Shown: piece by piece, positions 11,810 to 21,041 of the stretch
Layout of the letters: each line of letters opens with the position of its first letter
Numbering within the stretch: the first letter of the stretch is position 1
From: Comamonadaceae bacterium 2FH
GTDB lineage: Bacteria; Pseudomonadota; Gammaproteobacteria; Burkholderiales; Burkholderiaceae_C
Reading direction: 5' to 3'
DNA: 45,570 nucleotides
Assembly (NCBI GenBank): GCA_005503335.1
Contig: SCMQ01000039.1
Location: forward strand, 1 to 45,570
Position numbers and translations under genes: made by a program
The notes under the pieces: model-generated
Seen by the model: only the letters and a program-made list of their open reading frames with translations
Database searches by the model: none
Told to the model about the DNA's origin: nothing

Positions 11810-12817
11810 ATGAACATTGTGATCCTTGACGACTACCAGGATGCAGTCCGCAAGCTGGCCTGTGCGACCAAGCTCGATGCCTATCCCGCCAAGGTCTATA
11901 CCAACACCGTCAAGGGCATAGGCCAGCTGTCCGTGCGGCTGCGGGACGCCGATGTGATCGTGCTGATACGCGAGCGCACCCAGATCACGCGCGCCCTCGT
12001 GGAAAAACTGCCCCGGCTCAAGCTGATCGCCCAGACCGGCAAGGTCGGCAGCCATATCGACGTGGCAGCCTGCACCGAGCGCGGCATCGCGGTGGCCGAA
12101 GGCGTGGGTTCGCCGGTCGCCCCGGCCGAGCTGACCTGGGCCCTGATCATGGCTGCCATGCGCCGCCTGCCCCAGTACATCGGCAACCTCAAGCATGGCG
12201 CCTGGCAGCAGTCCGGCCTCAAGTCCGCCTCCATGCCACCCAATTTCGCGCTTGGCACCGTGCTGCGCGGCAAGACCCTGGGCATCTGGGGCTACGGCAA
12301 GATCGGCCAGCTGGTGGCCGGCTACGGCAAGGCCTTCGGCATGCAGGTGCTGATCTGGGGCAGCGAGGCCTCGCGCGCGCGCGCCGCCTCTGATGGCTAC
12401 GTGACCGCCGCCAGCCGTGAAGCCTTCTTCGAGCAGTGCGACGTGCTCTCGCTGCACCTGCGCCTGCACGATGACACGCGCGGCATCGTGACGCTGGAGG
12501 ACCTGTCGCGCATGAAGACCACGGCGCTGATCGTCAACACCTCGCGCGCCGAGCTGATCGAGTCCGACGCCCTGATCAGCGCGCTCAACCGCGGACGCCC
12601 GGGCCTGGCCGCCGTCGACGTGTTCGAGGCCGAGCCCATCCTGCAAGGCCATGCCCTGCTGCGTCTGGAGAACTGCATCTGCACGCCTCACATCGGCTAC
12701 GTCGAGCTCGACAGCTACGAGATGTATTTCAACGCCGCCTTCGACAACCTGGTCAACTACATCAAGGGCACGCCAACCAACATCGTGAACCCCGGCGCGT
12801 TGCAGGTGCGGCGCTGA
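11810..12817 (+). CDS. D-2-hydroxyacid dehydrogenase family protein
   Basis: 335 residues, one enzyme of the D-isomer-specific 2-hydroxyacid dehydrogenase family, NAD(P)-dependent. The Rossmann motif GIWGYGKIGQLVAGYGKAFG starts at about 162. The catalytic Arg is in NTSRAELIE, the Glu in VFEAEP and the His in CTPHIGYVE. The substrate (phosphoglycerate-like, glyoxylate or hydroxypyruvate) cannot be told. A CACAAT hexamer sits 6 bases before the ATG and no strong Shine-Dalgarno sequence is seen, so the message may be leaderless. Confidence 0.9.
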   Translation: MNIVILDDYQDAVRKLACATKLDAYPAKVYTNTVKGIGQLSVRLRDADVIVLIRERTQITRALVEKLPRLKLIAQTGKVGSHIDVAACTERGIAVAEGVGSPVAPAELTWALIMAAMRRLPQYIGNLKHGAWQQSGLKSASMPPNFALGTVLRGKTLGIWGYGKIGQLVAGYGKAFGMQVLIWGSEASRARAASDGYVTAASREAFFEQCDVLSLHLRLHDDTRGIVTLEDLSRMKTTALIVNTSRAELIESDALISALNRGRPGLAAVDVFEAEPILQGHALLRLENCICTPHIGYVELDSYEMYFNAAFDNLVNYIKGTPTNIVNPGALQVRR

Positions 12818-12884
12818 AGCCCCCGGCCCGGGCTATGCCCTGGGGCCTTCAGGCACGGGGAAAACATGCACGATAATGCAGCTC

Positions 12885-14411
12885 ATGCAAACCTCCCTCA
12901 CCTTTCCAACCGTGGGCATCATCGGCGCCGGCGCCATGGGCCGGGGCATTGCCCAGATCGCGGCCCAAGCCGGCAGCCAGGTCTTGCTGTTTGACACCCA
13001 GCCCGAGGCCGGTGCGAAAGCCCAGGCGGCGATCGCCGCCCAATGGGACAAGCTGCAGGACAAGGGCCGCCTCTCCGCCGAAGCCGTGGCCGGCCACAAG
13101 GCGCGGCTGCAGGTCGCCACGGCGCTGCCAGAACTGGCCGACTGCGACCTGGTCGTCGAGGCCATCGTCGAGCGCCTGGACGTCAAGCAGCGGCTGTTCG
13201 CCGAGCTCGAGGCCATCGTCCAGCCCTCGGCCGTGCTCGTGACCAACACCTCCTCTCTCTCGGTGACGGCGATTGCCGCCGGGCTGAAGCAGCCCCAGCG
13301 CTTCGCGGGCTACCACTTCTTCAACCCGGTACCGCTGATGAAAGTGGTCGAGGTCATCGCGGGCCTCAAGACCGACGCCGCGGTCTGCGCGCGCCTGGCC
13401 GACTACGCACGCCAGATGGGCCACACCCCCGTGCAGGCCCAGGACACGCCCGGCTTCATCGTCAACCACGCCGGCCGCGGCTACGGCACCGAGGCGCTGC
13501 GCATCGTCAGCGAGGGCGTGGCCGACTTCGCCACCGTCGACCGCATCCTCAGGGACCAAGTCGGCTTCAAGCTCGGCCCCTTCGAGCTGTTCGACCTCAC
13601 CGCGCTCGATGTCTCGCACCCGGTGATGGAGTCGATCTACCAGCAGTACTACCAGGAGCCGCGCTACCGGCCCAGCGTGATCACGGCCCAGCGCCTGGCG
13701 GGCGGCGTGGTCGGCAAGAAGGCGGGCGAGGGTTTTTACCGCTACGTCGACGGCGCGGCCCAGGTCGCGGCCGAACCGCCGGCGCCCCAGGTCGAGGCGC
13801 TGCCGCCGGTCTGGGTTTCGCCGCGCGCCGCGCGCCGCGCCGAGTTGCTGCAACTGCTCAAGGACCTGGGCGCGAGCATAGAGACCGGCGCCTCGCCCTC
13901 GCCGGTCGCGCTCACTCTGGTCGCGCCGCTGGGCTTCGACGTGACCACGGTGGCCGTGGTCGAGCGCCTGGACCCGGCACGCACGGTCGGCATCGACATG
14001 CTGATCGACGACGCTGCGACCAAGCGCCGCGTGCTCGCCACCAACCCGGCCACGCGCGCCGACATGCGCGACGCGGCCCACGCCCTGTTCGCGCGCGACG
14101 GCAAGCCTGTGAGCGTGATCCGCGACAGCGGCGGCTTCGTCACCCAGCGCGTGGTGGCGGCCATCGTCAATATCGCGGCCGACATCTGCCAGCAGCGCGT
14201 GTGCAGCCCCAAGGACCTGGAAACCGCGGTCACGCTGGGCCTGGGCTATCCGCTGGGCCCGCTGGCCATGGGCGACCGCTGGGGGCCGACCAACGTGCTC
14301 GAGGTGCTGTTCAACCTGCAGACGGTCTACGGCGACCCGCGCTACCGCCCCAGCCCCTGGCTGCGCCGCCGCGGCGCGATCGGCCTGTCCCTGATGCACG
14401 AAGAGGAGTGA
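12885..14411 (+). CDS. paaH: 3-hydroxyacyl-CoA dehydrogenase, PaaH type
   Basis: About 508 residues with the family's two-part layout. An N-terminal Rossmann domain begins VGIIGAGAMGRGIAQIAAQAG and includes TNTSSLSVTAIA and FFNPVPLMKVVEVI. A C-terminal 3HCDH domain (FIVNHAGRGYGTEALRI) is followed by a second short 3HCDH repeat (LETAVTLGLGYPLGPLAMGDRWG). This architecture matches 3-hydroxyadipyl-CoA/3-hydroxybutyryl-CoA dehydrogenases of phenylacetate or short-chain oxidation. ATG at 12885 is preferred; ATG at 12876 overlaps a GATAAT element. An enoyl-CoA hydratase follows across a hairpin repeat. The exact substrate is inferred. Confidence 0.85.
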   Translation: MQTSLTFPTVGIIGAGAMGRGIAQIAAQAGSQVLLFDTQPEAGAKAQAAIAAQWDKLQDKGRLSAEAVAGHKARLQVATALPELADCDLVVEAIVERLDVKQRLFAELEAIVQPSAVLVTNTSSLSVTAIAAGLKQPQRFAGYHFFNPVPLMKVVEVIAGLKTDAAVCARLADYARQMGHTPVQAQDTPGFIVNHAGRGYGTEALRIVSEGVADFATVDRILRDQVGFKLGPFELFDLTALDVSHPVMESIYQQYYQEPRYRPSVITAQRLAGGVVGKKAGEGFYRYVDGAAQVAAEPPAPQVEALPPVWVSPRAARRAELLQLLKDLGASIETGASPSPVALTLVAPLGFDVTTVAVVERLDPARTVGIDMLIDDAATKRRVLATNPATRADMRDAAHALFARDGKPVSVIRDSGGFVTQRVVAAIVNIAADICQQRVCSPKDLETAVTLGLGYPLGPLAMGDRWGPTNVLEVLFNLQTVYGDPRYRPSPWLRRRGAIGLSLMHEEE

Positions 14412-14418
14412 AATGAAC

Positions 14419-14502
14419 CGCCCCCACGCTCATCACTTCGTGTATTCGCTGCCCCCCGAGGGGGCCCAGGCCTCCCTTGGGGCGGCCCGGCGGGAGGCCT
14501 GA
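14419..14502 (+). repeat. intercistronic hairpin repeat, copy A
   Basis: It lies between the PaaH-type gene and the enoyl-CoA hydratase gene. Hairpin 1: GCCCCC 14451-14456 with GGGGGC 14460-14465. Hairpin 2: AGGCCTCCC 14468-14476 with GGGAGGCCT 14492-14500 around a 15-nt loop. The 3' arm contains the GGGAGG Shine-Dalgarno sequence of the next gene (ATG 14506). A 29-residue open mini-frame starts at ATG 14413, one base after the upstream stop codon, and ends in the TGA at 14500-14502. Copies B-F share the layout. Confidence 0.85.
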
Positions 14503-14505
14503 CCC

Positions 14506-15285
14506 ATGCCCGCCGAACTGCGTAGCACCCACCATGGCATGACCATGGTGCTGACCATCAGCAACCCCGAGCACCGCAACGCCCTGGGCCCCGAGATGTA
14601 CGCCGCGGGCGTCGAGGCACTGAGCGTGGCCGAGTCCAGCCCCGAGGTGCGCAGCGTGGTCATCGTCGGCGAGGGCAGTGGCTTCAGTGCCGGCGGCAAC
14701 CTGCAGCGCCTGCAGGCCAACCGCCAGCTGCCGCCCGAGCACCAGGCGCAGAGCATCGAGGGCCTGCACAACTGGATCGAGGCCATTCGCACCTTCCCCA
14801 AGCCGGTCGTGGCGGCGGTGGAAGGCGCGGCGGCAGGCGCCGGTTTCTCGTTGGCCCTGGCCTGCGACTTCATCGTCGCCGCCAGCAACGCGGTGTTTGT
14901 CATGGCCTACACCAACATCGCGCTCTCGCCCGATGGCGGTGGCAGCTGGAGCCTGAGCCGCGCCCTGCCGCGCCAGCTGGTCAACGAGCTGCTGATGTGC
15001 GCCGAGCGCATCTCCGCCGCGCGCCTGAACGAGCTGGGCCTGGTCAACCGCCTGGCCGATCCGGGCCAGGCCCTGGCCACAGCACTGGAGCTGGCCGAGC
15101 GCCTGAACGCGCGCGCGCCGAATGCCCTGGCCAGCGTGAAGGAGCTGGTCAACGAGGCGGGCGCGAACTCGCTGAACCAGCAGCTCGCGCTGGAACGCGA
15201 CCACTTCGTGAAGAACCTGCACCACGCCAACGCCGGCATAGGCATCGCCGCCTTCCTGGCCAAGCAGACGCCGCGCTTCGAGTAG
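14506..15285 (+). CDS. enoyl-CoA hydratase/isomerase family protein
   Basis: 259 residues of the crotonase fold. The oxyanion-hole segments are visible: VIVGEGSGFSAGGNLQRL (about 55-70) and VEGAAAGAGFSLALACDF (about 105-122). ALSPDGGGSWSLSRALPRQL follows, carrying an Asp where PaaG/PaaB-like isomerases have theirs. Members hydrate or isomerise 2-enoyl-CoA esters; with the neighbouring 3-hydroxyacyl-CoA dehydrogenase this fits beta-oxidation or an aromatic-CoA pathway. Its ribosome-binding site is formed by the 3' arm of hairpin repeat copy A. Confidence 0.88.
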   Translation: MPAELRSTHHGMTMVLTISNPEHRNALGPEMYAAGVEALSVAESSPEVRSVVIVGEGSGFSAGGNLQRLQANRQLPPEHQAQSIEGLHNWIEAIRTFPKPVVAAVEGAAAGAGFSLALACDFIVAASNAVFVMAYTNIALSPDGGGSWSLSRALPRQLVNELLMCAERISAARLNELGLVNRLADPGQALATALELAERLNARAPNALASVKELVNEAGANSLNQQLALERDHFVKNLHHANAGIGIAAFLAKQTPRFE

Positions 15286-15291
15286 TTTCGG

Positions 15292-15312
15292 CCCGCGGCC
15301 CTGCGCCGCGGG
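15292..15312. other. GC-rich hairpin after the enoyl-CoA hydratase gene
   Basis: A perfect 8-bp inverted repeat, CCCGCGGC/GCCGCGGG, with a 5-base loop, 6 bases after the stop codon. No T-run follows on either strand, so it is not a canonical intrinsic terminator, but it may protect the mRNA 3' end. Confidence 0.35.
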
Positions 15313-15431
15313 CGCCCGTCCCCGCTCTCCAAGGCCTCGCGCAGGCCAGACGCTCAGGTGACAACCCCAGGCGTCTGGCCCAGTCTCGCGCGCGACAATG
15401 GCGGCGTTCCCAGTCACCGACAAGACAGGCC

Positions 15432-16151
15432 ATGGACGACCCGATTCTTACCATCGACGAACGAGAGGCGATCAACAACGGTCGCTGGTTTTCATCCCTT
15501 TCGCCGTCGCTGCGGCACGACATACTCCGATGCGCCTGGGTCAAACGCTACAAGGACGGCGAGCTGATCGCCGCGCGGGGCGATCCCCCCGAGCAGTGGA
15601 TCGCCTGCGCCAAGGGCGCGGTGCGCGTGAGCTCAACCTCGGTCTCGGGCAAGCAGGTCACGCTGACCTACGTGGAGCCGGGCATCTGGTTCGGCGACGT
15701 GGCGATCTTCGACGGCGACCGGCGCACCCACGATGCCTACGCGCATGGCGACACCACCATCCTCAACGTCTCCAAGGCGGACTTCAAGCGCATCCTGTCG
15801 CAGCACACCGAGCTCTACGAGGCCCTGCTGCGCCTGCAGGCGCGGCGCATCCGCCAGCTGTTCGGCTTGGTGGAGGACCTCAACACCCTGCCGCTGCGCG
15901 CGCGCCTGGCCAAGCAGCTGACCCACCTGGTGCGCAGCTACGGCGTGTCCAGCCTGTCCGACGCCAGCGAGATGCGCATCGGCCTGCAGCTGGCTCAGGA
16001 AGAACTGGCCCAGCTGCTCGGCGCCTCGCGCCAGCGCGTGAACCAGGAACTCAAGGCCATGGAGCGCGAGGGCGTGATCCGCATCGAGCCGGGCGGCCTG
16101 GTGGTGCGCGACCAGCAGACGCTGATGCGCATCGCGGAGGCCGAGGACTGA
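15432..16151 (+). CDS. Crp/Fnr family transcriptional regulator
   Basis: 239 residues. The N-terminal cyclic-nucleotide-binding beta-roll spans about 30-130 (IAARGDPPEQWIACAKGAVRV, YVEPGIWFGDVAIFDGD). A dimerisation helix (LYEALLRLQARRIRQLFGLVEDL) and a C-terminal helix-turn-helix (about 170-225, LAQEELAQLLGASRQRVNQEL) follow. It has no Fnr-type cysteine cluster, so it is probably not an Fe-S oxygen sensor; the ligand is unknown. It stands next to acyl-CoA genes and may regulate them. Confidence 0.88.
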   Translation: MDDPILTIDEREAINNGRWFSSLSPSLRHDILRCAWVKRYKDGELIAARGDPPEQWIACAKGAVRVSSTSVSGKQVTLTYVEPGIWFGDVAIFDGDRRTHDAYAHGDTTILNVSKADFKRILSQHTELYEALLRLQARRIRQLFGLVEDLNTLPLRARLAKQLTHLVRSYGVSSLSDASEMRIGLQLAQEELAQLLGASRQRVNQELKAMEREGVIRIEPGGLVVRDQQTLMRIAEAED

Positions 16152-16179
16152 TTCCAACTTCTCCCACTTCTCTTCGAGC

Positions 16180-17265
16180 GTGAGCAACTTCGACCATTTC
16201 CTTGGCACCCGCCCCCTGACCGATGCCCATGCCTTCGACGCCGCGGCGCTCGGCGCCTGGCTGGAGAAGAACCTGGAGGGCTTTCGCGGCCCCCTGAGCG
16301 TGGAGATGTTCAAGGGCGGGCAGTCCAACCCGACCTACAAGCTGCTCACGCCGGGCCGCAGCTACGTGATGCGCGCCAAGCCCGGCCCGGTCGCCAAGCT
16401 CCTGCCCTCGGCCCATGCGATCGAGCGCGAGTTCGCGGTCATGCAGGGCCTGTACGGCACCGACGTGCCGGTGGCGCGCATGCATGTGCTGTGCGAGGAC
16501 GAATCGGTGATCGGCCGCGCCTTCTACGTCATGGAGTTCGTGCAGGGCCGGGTGCTGTGGGACCAGTCCCTGCCCGGCATGAGCCCGGCCGAGCGCGGCG
16601 CGATCTACGACGAGATGAACCGCGTGATCGCGGCCTTGCACAAGGTGAAGTTCGCAGAACGCGGCCTGTCCGGCTACGGCAAGCCCGGCAACTACTTCGA
16701 GCGCCAGATCGGCCGCTGGAGCAGGCAGTACCAGGCCTCGGTCACCCAGCCCATCCCCGAGATGGACCGGCTGATCGAATGGCTGCCCGCGCACATCCCG
16801 GCGCGGGCGCGCGACGCGTCCCTGGTCAGCATCGTGCACGGCGACTACCGGCTCGACAACCTGATGTTCCACCCCAGCGAGCCGCGCGTGCTGGCCGTGC
16901 TCGACTGGGAGCTGTCCACCCTGGGCCATCCGCTGGCCGATTTCAGCTACCACTGCATGGCCTGGCATATCCCGCCCGGCACCTTCCGCGGCATCGCCGG
17001 ACTGGACCTGCCGGCCCTGGGCATACCGAGCGAGGCCGATTACATCCGCCGCTACTGCGAACGCACCGGCTTCGCCACGCCCGAGCAGCTGCGCGAGGAC
17101 TGGAACTTCTTCCTGGCCTACAACATGTTCCGCATCGCCGCGATCCTGCAAGGCATTGCCAAGCGCGTGGAAGCCGGCACCGCTTCCAGCGAACAGGCGC
17201 GCGCCTCGGGCGCCGGCGCCCGGCCCATGGCCGAGCTGGCCTGGAAATACGCCCAGCAGGCCTGA
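16180..17265 (+). CDS. phosphotransferase family protein (APH, ACAD10/11-like)
   Basis: 361 residues with a GTG start. It has an aminoglycoside-phosphotransferase/choline-kinase fold: a glycine-rich FKGGQSNPTYKL loop near residue 50, the ion-pair Lys in YVMRAKP, the catalytic-loop HGDYRLDNLMF (about 225) and the metal-binding LDWELSTLGHPLADF. Bacterial copies next to acyl-CoA dehydrogenases resemble the kinase half of ACAD10/ACAD11, which phosphorylates 4-hydroxyacyl-CoA esters. The acyl-CoA dehydrogenase gene 39 bases downstream supports such a paired role. The substrate is inferred. Confidence 0.87.
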   Translation: MSNFDHFLGTRPLTDAHAFDAAALGAWLEKNLEGFRGPLSVEMFKGGQSNPTYKLLTPGRSYVMRAKPGPVAKLLPSAHAIEREFAVMQGLYGTDVPVARMHVLCEDESVIGRAFYVMEFVQGRVLWDQSLPGMSPAERGAIYDEMNRVIAALHKVKFAERGLSGYGKPGNYFERQIGRWSRQYQASVTQPIPEMDRLIEWLPAHIPARARDASLVSIVHGDYRLDNLMFHPSEPRVLAVLDWELSTLGHPLADFSYHCMAWHIPPGTFRGIAGLDLPALGIPSEADYIRRYCERTGFATPEQLREDWNFFLAYNMFRIAAILQGIAKRVEAGTASSEQARASGAGARPMAELAWKYAQQA

Positions 17266-17304
17266 GCGCCCACCACCGATTCACACCCCGCAGGAGAGAC
17301 CGAC

Positions 17305-18564
<1,260 letters not shown>

Positions 18565-18629
18565 AGCCGCGCGCCTGCAGGGCCCGGCGGAACCGGGGAG
18601 AATCGCCGATTTACCGAGGAGTGTCTTTC

Positions 18630-19322
18630 GTGATCGACGTTTTCTCCTGGCCCACACCCAATGGGCACAAGGTCCACATCATGCTCGAGGAATGCGGCCT
18701 GCCCTACCGCGTGCACGCCGTCAACATCGGCGCCGGCGAGCAGTTCGCCCCCGAGTTCCTGCGCATCAGCCCGAACAACAAGATCCCCGCCATCACCGAC
18801 CCCGATGGCCCGGACGGCAAGCCGATCTCGCTGTTCGAGTCCGGCGCCATCCTGCTCTACCTCGCCTCCAAGACCGGCCGCTTCCTGCCCAAGCCGGTGC
18901 GCCAGAGATACGAGGTGCTGCAGTGGCTGATGTTCCAGATGGGCGGCGTCGGCCCCATGCTGGGCCAGGCGCACCATTTCCGCCTCTACGCGCCCGAGAA
19001 GATCGACTATGCGGTGCAGCGCTATACCAACGAGGCCAGGCGCCTCTACGCCGTGATGGACAAGCAGCTCGACAAGCGCAAGTACATCGCCGGCAACCAG
19101 TACAGCATCGCCGACATCGCCATCTTCCCCTGGCTGCGCAGCTGGCAGAACCAGGGCATAGACTGGACCGACCATCCTCGCCTGAAGGACTGGTTCGACC
19201 GCGTCGGCGAGCGCCCCGCCGTGCAGCGCGGCGTGCAGGTGCTGGCCGGCGTGCGCAAGCCGTTGACCGACGACAAGGCGCGCGAGGCACTGTTCGGCCG
19301 CACGCAATATGCCAGGCGCTGA
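18630..19322 (+). CDS. glutathione S-transferase family protein (YfcG/Ure2-like)
   Basis: 230 residues from GTG at 18630, with GAGGAG 8 bases upstream. The thioredoxin-fold half has FSWPTPNGHKVHIMLEE and the glutathione-binding SPNNKIPAI and LFESGAILLYLA segments. An all-helical C-terminal half follows (KYIAGNQYSIADIAIFPW). The WPTPNG start is typical of Nu-class/YfcG-like proteins with disulfide-bond reductase activity. It follows the acyl-CoA dehydrogenase by 65 bases. The physiological substrate is unknown. Confidence 0.9.
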   Translation: MIDVFSWPTPNGHKVHIMLEECGLPYRVHAVNIGAGEQFAPEFLRISPNNKIPAITDPDGPDGKPISLFESGAILLYLASKTGRFLPKPVRQRYEVLQWLMFQMGGVGPMLGQAHHFRLYAPEKIDYAVQRYTNEARRLYAVMDKQLDKRKYIAGNQYSIADIAIFPWLRSWQNQGIDWTDHPRLKDWFDRVGERPAVQRGVQVLAGVRKPLTDDKAREALFGRTQYARR

Positions 19323-19361
19323 GCCACACGCCGCCTGCAGCGGCTAGAATGCAAGGCTTGT

Positions 19362-19438
<77 letters not shown>

Positions 19439-19447
19439 TCATCCGCA

Positions 19448-19474
19448 GCAAAGGCCCGCCGCGCGGGCCTTTGC
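19448..19474 (+). other. hairpin between the two tRNA genes
   Basis: A perfect 11-bp inverted repeat (19448-19458 with 19464-19474), loop CCGCG, placed centrally in the 41-base spacer. The stem contains TTT but no T-run follows. It could be a weak terminator or a processing signal for a tRNA-Pro/tRNA-Arg precursor. Confidence 0.5.
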
Positions 19475-19479
19475 CCCAT

Positions 19480-19556
19480 CTGCCCGTAGCTCAACTGGAT
19501 AGAGCAACGGCCTTCTAAGCCGTAGGTCGGGGGTTCGAGTCCCTCCGGGCAGGCCA
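19480..19556 (+). tRNA. tRNA-Arg (anticodon TCT)
   Basis: Acceptor CTGCCCG pairs perfectly with CGGGCAG. The D-arm is AGCTCAACTGGATAGAGC. The anticodon stem ACGGC/GCCGT carries loop CTTCTAA (anticodon TCT). T-arm, discriminator G and encoded CCA are present. An imperfect copy of its 3' end recurs at 19923-19946. Confidence 0.97.
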
Positions 19557-19605
19557 GCGACTTAATTGGGCAAACGCCAATCCACCCCCTCTGGGAGGAA
19601 TCGAT

Positions 19606-19923
19606 ATGTTCCAAGTTCACGTCTATCTGTACGTTTGGGATAGCGCGAATCTCGAGCTATCCGAGAACTGGGCGGCCTTCTACAAACGGATTGAGCTCCC
19701 GTTCGCCCCATTCATTGGCCTGGAAATCAAACTTCCACTCGACACGATGGGCTGTCGAATCGAAAGCGTCAGCTGGGACGTCGAGGGGGGATTTTTCCGT
19801 TGCAAGGCCGAGGACCTATTCACCAACACAGTGGAGCTCGATCAGCCAGCGTTTGAGGATTGGCTGGAGGATCTTGCAGAGACCGGTTGGACGTCCGATG
19901 GGATCCATCCCAAGCAGAGCTAG
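19606..19923 (+). CDS. orphan protein of unknown function next to tRNA-Arg
   Basis: 105 residues, not recognised. It begins MFQVHVYLYVWDS, is rich in Trp and acidic residues, and has no signal peptide or membrane span. A strong GGGAGGA lies 6 bases before the ATG. By eye its base composition is clearly less GC-rich than its neighbours, with codons such as ATT, AAA and GAT being common. It sits between the 3' end of tRNA-Arg and an imperfect copy of that end overlapping its own stop codon. It is therefore probably the remaining cargo of an integrated element; small acidic proteins of this kind are often immunity or antitoxin proteins, but that is only a guess. Confidence 0.65.
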   Translation: MFQVHVYLYVWDSANLELSENWAAFYKRIELPFAPFIGLEIKLPLDTMGCRIESVSWDVEGGFFRCKAEDLFTNTVELDQPAFEDWLEDLAETGWTSDGIHPKQS

Positions 19924-19946
19924 GGTTCGATCCCCTCCTGGGTCAG
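19923..19946 (+). repeat. att-like imperfect copy of the tRNA-Arg 3' end
   Basis: GGGTTCGATCCCCTCCTGGG resembles GGGTTCGAGTCCCTCCGGGC at 19531-19550 of tRNA-Arg, with two substitutions and one inserted T over the shared part. Together with the foreign-looking gene between them this resembles attL/attR of a degraded integrative element. Confidence 0.5.
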
Positions 19947-19975
19947 ATCCGCACTTCAAGCCACCTCACGCCCCC

Positions 19976-21034
19976 TCACCCCAGCCGCTGGCGCGCGTCC
20001 TGGCTGAAATACCGCAGGCGGTACAGCCGCCAGGGCCCGCCCATCGGTTCCTGGCAGAAGCCGTAGCGGAAGGTCTCGGGCCAGCGCGGCAGGTCGTAGC
20101 GCAGGTCCGTGAACCAGACGCACAGCTGCGCCTCGGAGGCATCGACGCGCGCCAGCGCCGGGAAGACGGCGAAGCGGCCGAAGGCCGCGAAATCGGGCCG
20201 CATCCATAGCTGTTGCGCCAGTTCGCGCAGCTGCGGGTCCTCTCCGAAGCGATGGTGCGGCGACCAAGCCAGCCGGTCGGGCGGCACATAGGCCTGCGCC
20301 AGCTCATGCAGGCGGCCCAGGCCGGGCCATGGCGGCACCAGCGCGCCATGGCCCAGCAGGTTGACATGGGCCACCTGGTAGCGCGGCCCCTGCTGCGCGA
20401 TGAGCTTCCAGTTGAACGGTGAAAACGGCTGGGGCAGCGCCTCCAGCTGGTCCGGCGCCATGCCGGCCACCGAAGCGGCGTCGGCACCCAGGCGCAGCGC
20501 CTGCTGCTTGAGCAGGGCCTGAGCCCCCACGCCGAGGCACAGCAAGGCCAGCCCCGCCGCCGCGAACCCGCGCCGCCCCGTGCGCAGGGCGGCGGCGAGG
20601 CTCGCGCCCAGGACCAGGGTGATCAGCGGATCGACGACGAAAGTGAAGCCCAGGTTGGGGCGCCAGTCAGACAGCGGGTACAGGATCTGCGTGCCATAGG
20701 CGGTGATCAGGTCCAGGACAAGGTGAGTGGACAGTCCGACGCCGCTGACCACCGCGGCTTCGCCCAGCGCCTGCCGGCGCCGCGTCAGGACGCAGAACAT
20801 GGCGCCCAGCAGCAGCGCCCAGCAGGGCAGCAGCACAAGAGAGTGGGTCGGCGCCTGGTGCCAATCGGCAAGAAAGCGCAGCGGATCGATGAGAAAAGCC
20901 AGGAAGTCCGCGTCCGGGAAGGCGGCGGCGAGACCGCCCAGCAGCAGCCGATCGCGCATGCCCAGCTGCTTACCTGCGCCGGCGCCGAGGTAGGCGGCTT
21001 GGGCGCCCATCAGCGCATGGGTCAGGGCGTCCAT
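19976..21034 (-). CDS. metal-dependent hydrolase, DUF457/YdjM-type membrane protein
   Basis: 352 residues from ATG at 21034. The N-terminal half has the DUF457 pattern: MDALTHALMGAQAAYLGA, the acidic-His cluster FPDADFLAF and HQAPTHSLVLLPCWALLLG, STHLVLDLITAYGTQILYPLS, with about four to five membrane spans. The C-terminal half is soluble. Escherichia coli relatives such as YdjM are described as LexA-bound inner-membrane proteins, but no SOS box is seen here. It follows the TetR gene by 7 bases and is probably cotranscribed with it. Substrate unknown. Confidence 0.82.
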   Translation of the reverse strand: MDALTHALMGAQAAYLGAGAGKQLGMRDRLLLGGLAAAFPDADFLAFLIDPLRFLADWHQAPTHSLVLLPCWALLLGAMFCVLTRRRQALGEAAVVSGVGLSTHLVLDLITAYGTQILYPLSDWRPNLGFTFVVDPLITLVLGASLAAALRTGRRGFAAAGLALLCLGVGAQALLKQQALRLGADAASVAGMAPDQLEALPQPFSPFNWKLIAQQGPRYQVAHVNLLGHGALVPPWPGLGRLHELAQAYVPPDRLAWSPHHRFGEDPQLRELAQQLWMRPDFAAFGRFAVFPALARVDASEAQLCVWFTDLRYDLPRWPETFRYGFCQEPMGGPWRLYRLRYFSQDARQRLG

Positions 21035-21041
21035 GCGGGAC

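Noticed and set aside
14413-14502. Annotating the 29-residue mini-frame in repeat copy A (and those in B, C, E, F) as ordinary genes
   Set aside because: Copies A and C differ at four bases, all amino-acid-changing, whereas two of them preserve hairpin pairing. The evidence favours structure over peptide, so they are described within the repeat entries and findings only.
15292-15312. Intrinsic terminator after the enoyl-CoA hydratase gene
   Set aside because: The hairpin is perfect but no T-tract follows on either strand, so it is listed only as a hairpin.
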